This document shows positions 60,117 to 64,000 of a stretch of 64,000 nucleotides of DNA, piece after piece (the first letter of the stretch is position 1; every line of letters starts with the position of its first letter). Made by a program: the position numbers and the translations under genes. The stretch comes from Micromonospora sp. PLK6-60 (GTDB lineage: Bacteria; Actinomycetota; Actinomycetes; Mycobacteriales; Micromonosporaceae). Location: NCBI RefSeq assembly GCF_019890675.1, contig NZ_JAIOAA010000003.1:62001-126000 (forward strand). The letters run 5' to 3'. The notes under the pieces were generated by a model that saw only the letters and a list, made by a program, of their open reading frames with translations, was not told where the DNA came from and searched no databases.

Positions 60117-60797
60117 ATGACCGACGTACCCGGCAGTGAGCCCAGCACCATGCGACGGCGCAGCGCCCCCGCGGCGAAATCGTCCCGGGTACGGATGTCG
60201 GCGGGGCAGCGCCGGGAGCAGTTGATCGCGATCGGCCGCCAACTCTTCGCCGAGCGCGGCTTCGATGCCACCTCGATCGAGGAGGTGGCATCCCGGGCCA
60301 AGGTCTCCAAGCCGGTGGTCTACGAGCACTTCGGCGGCAAGGAGGGGCTGTACGCCGTGGTGGTGGACCGGGAGGTCCGGGCCCTGTTGGAGCGGATCGC
60401 CACGGCGCTGACCGCCGGCCACCCCCGGGAGTTGCTGGAGCAGGCGGCGCTGGCGCTGCTGGGCTACATCGAGGAGGAGACCAGCGGGTTCCGGGTGCTG
60501 GTCCGGGAGTCGCCGGTGATGTCCGCCTCGGGCAGCTTCAGCAGCGTGATGAACGACGTGGCGCACCGGGTGGAGCACATCCTGGGCGCGGAGTTCTCCA
60601 GCCGGGGGTACGACCCGAAGCTGGCCGAGCTCTATTCGCAGGCGCTGGTGGGCATGGTCGCGTTGACCGGCCGCTGGTGGCTGGAGGTGCGCCGGCCGCG
60701 CAAGGAGACGGTGGCCGCGCACCTGGTCAACCTGGCCTGGAACGGCCTGTCCCACCTGGAGGCGAAGCCGGGGCTGATCACCGCCCGGGGGCAGTGA
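60117..60797 (+). CDS. TetR family transcriptional regulator
   Basis: 226 residues. After a basic low-complexity start (~1-28), the HTH is canonical: RREQLIAIGRQLFAERGFDATSIEEVASRAKVSKPVVYEHFGGKEGLY in parts (~30-80). The ligand domain has ETSGFRVLVRESP and GMVALTGRWW. ATG 60117 is preferred to 60108 because CAGGAT (60104-60109) lies 7 bases upstream, suggesting leaderless expression. The gene is conserved next to glmU in relatives; its targets are unknown. Convergent with a DUF4383 gene. Confidence 0.92.
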   Translation: MTDVPGSEPSTMRRRSAPAAKSSRVRMSAGQRREQLIAIGRQLFAERGFDATSIEEVASRAKVSKPVVYEHFGGKEGLYAVVVDREVRALLERIATALTAGHPRELLEQAALALLGYIEEETSGFRVLVRESPVMSASGSFSSVMNDVAHRVEHILGAEFSSRGYDPKLAELYSQALVGMVALTGRWWLEVRRPRKETVAAHLVNLAWNGLSHLEAKPGLITARGQ

Positions 60798-60803
60798 GGC
60801 CGG

Positions 60804-61274
60804 TCAGCGGTTGCCGGCGATGGTGGGCCGCCGGTGTCGCGCCTCCGCGGCGGCGTGGTCGGCCGGGCCGATCCGGTCGTAGAGGCCGGTGGCGAGCAGC
60901 ACCAGCCCGAACAGCAGCGAGACGATGACCGTGGACATCGAGAAGTTGAGGAAGTTGGCGCTGGTCTGCAACACGGCCATCATGAGCAGGCCGGTGACCA
61001 TGAAGACCACCCCGGCGGTCAGGTTCATGACGTGGCCGAGGTTGGTGCGCCGGGACGCGCCGATCAGCAGCACCACGCCGAAGACCACCGACACCAGCGC
61101 GAAGGCCAGGTTGGTGCGGAGTCCGAGGGCATAGGTGTCGCCCCGGTCGAACAGCGGCTTCCCCCAGGTCGCCACGGTGCCGTACACCCCGAAGACCAGG
61201 ATGTAGAGGCCGACGAGCCCGGCGAGGACCCGGTAGACCGGGCGCGCGGGGTGGTTCACCGGAAAGTGCGCCAT
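60804..61274 (-). CDS. DUF4383 membrane protein (paralogue A)
   Basis: 156 residues with four helices (residues ~14-36, 52-74, 82-104, 110-132): FPVNHPARPVYRVLAGLVGLYILVFGVYG, LGLRTNLAFALVSVVFGVVLL. Matches DUF4383, small actinobacterial membrane proteins of unknown function. ATG 61274. The neighbouring gene at 61409 is a clear paralogue (shared NHPARPxYRxxxGLVGLY and TNLAFxLVS), so this is a tandem duplication. Confidence 0.85.
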   Translation of the reverse strand: MAHFPVNHPARPVYRVLAGLVGLYILVFGVYGTVATWGKPLFDRGDTYALGLRTNLAFALVSVVFGVVLLIGASRRTNLGHVMNLTAGVVFMVTGLLMMAVLQTSANFLNFSMSTVIVSLLFGLVLLATGLYDRIGPADHAAAEARHRRPTIAGNR

Positions 61275-61362
61275 GACCGCCTCCGTCCGACGATGACCCT
61301 TTCCGGGGGATTCTCCCCCAGCTCACCTGCCGGTGTCCGCCGAACACGCCACCGGACGCAGT

Positions 61363-61392
61363 GGACCCGACCCCGGGTGCGGGGTCGGGTCC
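61363..61392 (-). terminator. Terminator between the two DUF4383 genes
   Basis: Perfect 12-bp arms GGACCCGACCCC / GGGGTCGGGTCC with a 6-base loop, 16 bases after the stop of the upstream paralogue. Confidence 0.75.
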
Positions 61393-61408
61393 GAGAGGCG
61401 GGCCAGGG

Positions 61409-61864
61409 TCAGAGCACCAGCCGGGCCTTCTGCCACGCCTCGTGCTCGTCGTCCGTGCCGACCTTGCCGTACATGCTGACCATCAGCAGCACCAGGGCGA
61501 GGGTCATCGTCACGATCACGGTGGCGATGCTGAAGTTGAAGATGTTCGCGTCGGTCCGTACGAACGCCAGCCCGCCCAGGCTGATCACCATCAGGGCGTA
61601 CGCCAGGTAGCCGTTGATCACGACGTCGCGGTTGCGGCCGAGCGCGGTGCCGGCCAGCACGGCCGCGCCGATCAGGATGCTGACCAGGGAAAAGGCGAGA
61701 TTCGTGCCCTGGCCGAGGGCCTTGGTGTCATCCTGGGCGAAGAAGTCGTTGCCGAGGCTGACGACCGCGCCGAGCACTCCGAAGACCACGAAGTACAGAC
61801 CAACGAGCCCGCCGATCGCCCGGTAGATCGGCCGCGCGGGGTGGTTGACGGGGGTGTGGGCCAT
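61409..61864 (-). CDS. DUF4383 membrane protein (paralogue B)
   Basis: 151 residues, four helices: TPVNHPARPIYRAIGGLVGLYFVVFGVLGAVV, GTNLAFSLVSILIGAAVL, YALMVISLGGLAFV, ATVIVTMTLALVLLMVSMYG, then a short charged tail. Function unknown. ATG 61864. It is separated from paralogue A by a perfect terminator, so the copies are transcribed independently. Confidence 0.85.
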   Translation of the reverse strand: MAHTPVNHPARPIYRAIGGLVGLYFVVFGVLGAVVSLGNDFFAQDDTKALGQGTNLAFSLVSILIGAAVLAGTALGRNRDVVINGYLAYALMVISLGGLAFVRTDANIFNFSIATVIVTMTLALVLLMVSMYGKVGTDDEHEAWQKARLVL

Positions 61865-61957
61865 GTCTGCGTCTCCAAGACCGTTCGAGTGAGGGGTCGG
61901 CGGCAATTCTCCCGCATGCCGGGCTGTGACGCCGCACACCCCCCACCGGAGCGCTGG

Positions 61958-63757
<1,800 letters not shown>

Positions 63758-63781
63758 GACCCCACCCACCCTCCATGATCA

Positions 63782-63814
63782 AGGCGTCCCGGTGCCGGCG
63801 GGCACGGGACGCCT
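63782..63814 (-). terminator. Hairpin between ispE and the ABC-F gene
   Basis: AGGCGTCCCG-TGCC pairs with GGCACGGGACGCCT over 14 bp with one bulged G and a 4-base loop; 76 bases beyond the ispE stop and 24 before the ABC-F start. Terminator or attenuator. Confidence 0.55.
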
Positions 63815-63890
63815 GAGGCTTCCAAGGGTACGCGGCTCCGGCCGCCCCGCCTCGCGGGCCCGTCCGGCGCGGGCGGGACGGGCCGGCCGG

Positions 63891-64000
63891 TCAGACCACC
63901 CGCGCCCCGGGCACCGGGCCGTGGGCGGCCCGGGCCGCCCGGCACACCCCGGCCGCCGCCAGCTCGGTGGCGATCCGCTGCGCGTCGGACTCCCCGGCGG
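63891..64000 (-). CDS. ispE: 4-diphosphocytidyl-2-C-methyl-D-erythritol kinase, C-terminal fragment
   Basis: The last ~36 codons of a leftward gene that continues beyond the window. The end (ATELAAAGVCRAARAAHGPVP then GARVV and stop) is typical of actinobacterial IspE, a GHMP kinase of the non-mevalonate isoprenoid pathway. The gene order ispE then ABC-F is common in this group and supports the call. Only the tail is visible, so no active-site motif can be checked. Confidence 0.75.
   Translation of the reverse strand, partial: AGESDAQRIATELAAAGVCRAARAAHGPVPGARVV

Overview
The window reads as the chromosome of a high-GC actinomycete, most likely a Micromonospora or close relative in the Micromonosporaceae. 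The signs are very GC-rich coding with strong third-position G/C, GTG/TTG starts, several apparently leaderless genes, a Streptomyces-type conservon (sensor kinase, roadblock, DUF742, GTPase), F420-type PPOX and DUF4383 proteins, and GGGGCCCC hairpins between convergent genes. It looks like ordinary core chromosome. I see no rRNA, CRISPR, prophage, transposon or biosynthetic cluster.

Layout. 1-3.0 kb: end of a deoC / aldehyde dehydrogenase / ALDH-like operon. 3.4-4.7 kb: BlaI/MecI regulator with an M56 membrane protease. 4.8-11.7 kb: cydABDC (cytochrome bd and its assembly ABC exporter), then a HAAS-type membrane protein and a PadR repressor facing it; the same operator sits before cydA and at the padR start. 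11.9-16.5 kb: an acidic protein of unknown function, a proline-rich protein and an orphan ligand-binding lipoprotein. 16.7-21.7 kb, facing them: a conservon whose GTPase gene carries a +1 frameshift. The proline-rich protein ends in the same conserved tail as the conservon kinase.

21.9-34.6 kb is mostly nucleoside salvage: a uridine kinase-like protein, adenosine deaminase, thymidine phosphorylase, cytidine deaminase and a BMP-type nucleoside ABC importer. Interrupting these are a PPOX/MarR pair, an rRNA methyltransferase and a DUF4272 protein. Imported nucleosides would be deaminated, phosphorolysed and, through deoC at the left edge, fed to central metabolism. 34.9-37 kb: small membrane proteins and a TetR with its operators. 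37-43.9 kb: a maltose-type locus (malEFG, LacI regulator, GH13 glucosidase) with repeated GCAA/TTGC operators.

44.5-49.1 kb: a hypothetical, GntR, BrkB, 2H phosphoesterase, trpS and a CorC-like CBS protein. 49.3-51.4 kb: galE-galK. 51.5-54.6 kb: sulfate activation (cysD, cysN, cysQ). 54.7-64 kb: the conserved housekeeping run pth, rplY, prs, glmU, tRNA-Gln, TetR, two DUF4383 proteins, ABC-F and the 3' end of ispE, with one apparent insertion, a LAGLIDADG-like endonuclease gene 10 bases from the tRNA.

The most interesting signals are the kinase-type tail on a non-kinase protein beside an orphan binding protein and a conservon; two hairpins with different stems but an identical 29-base loop beside deoxynucleoside genes; a shared operator tying PadR to cytochrome bd; and an 11-codon leader ORF overlapping the start of cysD.
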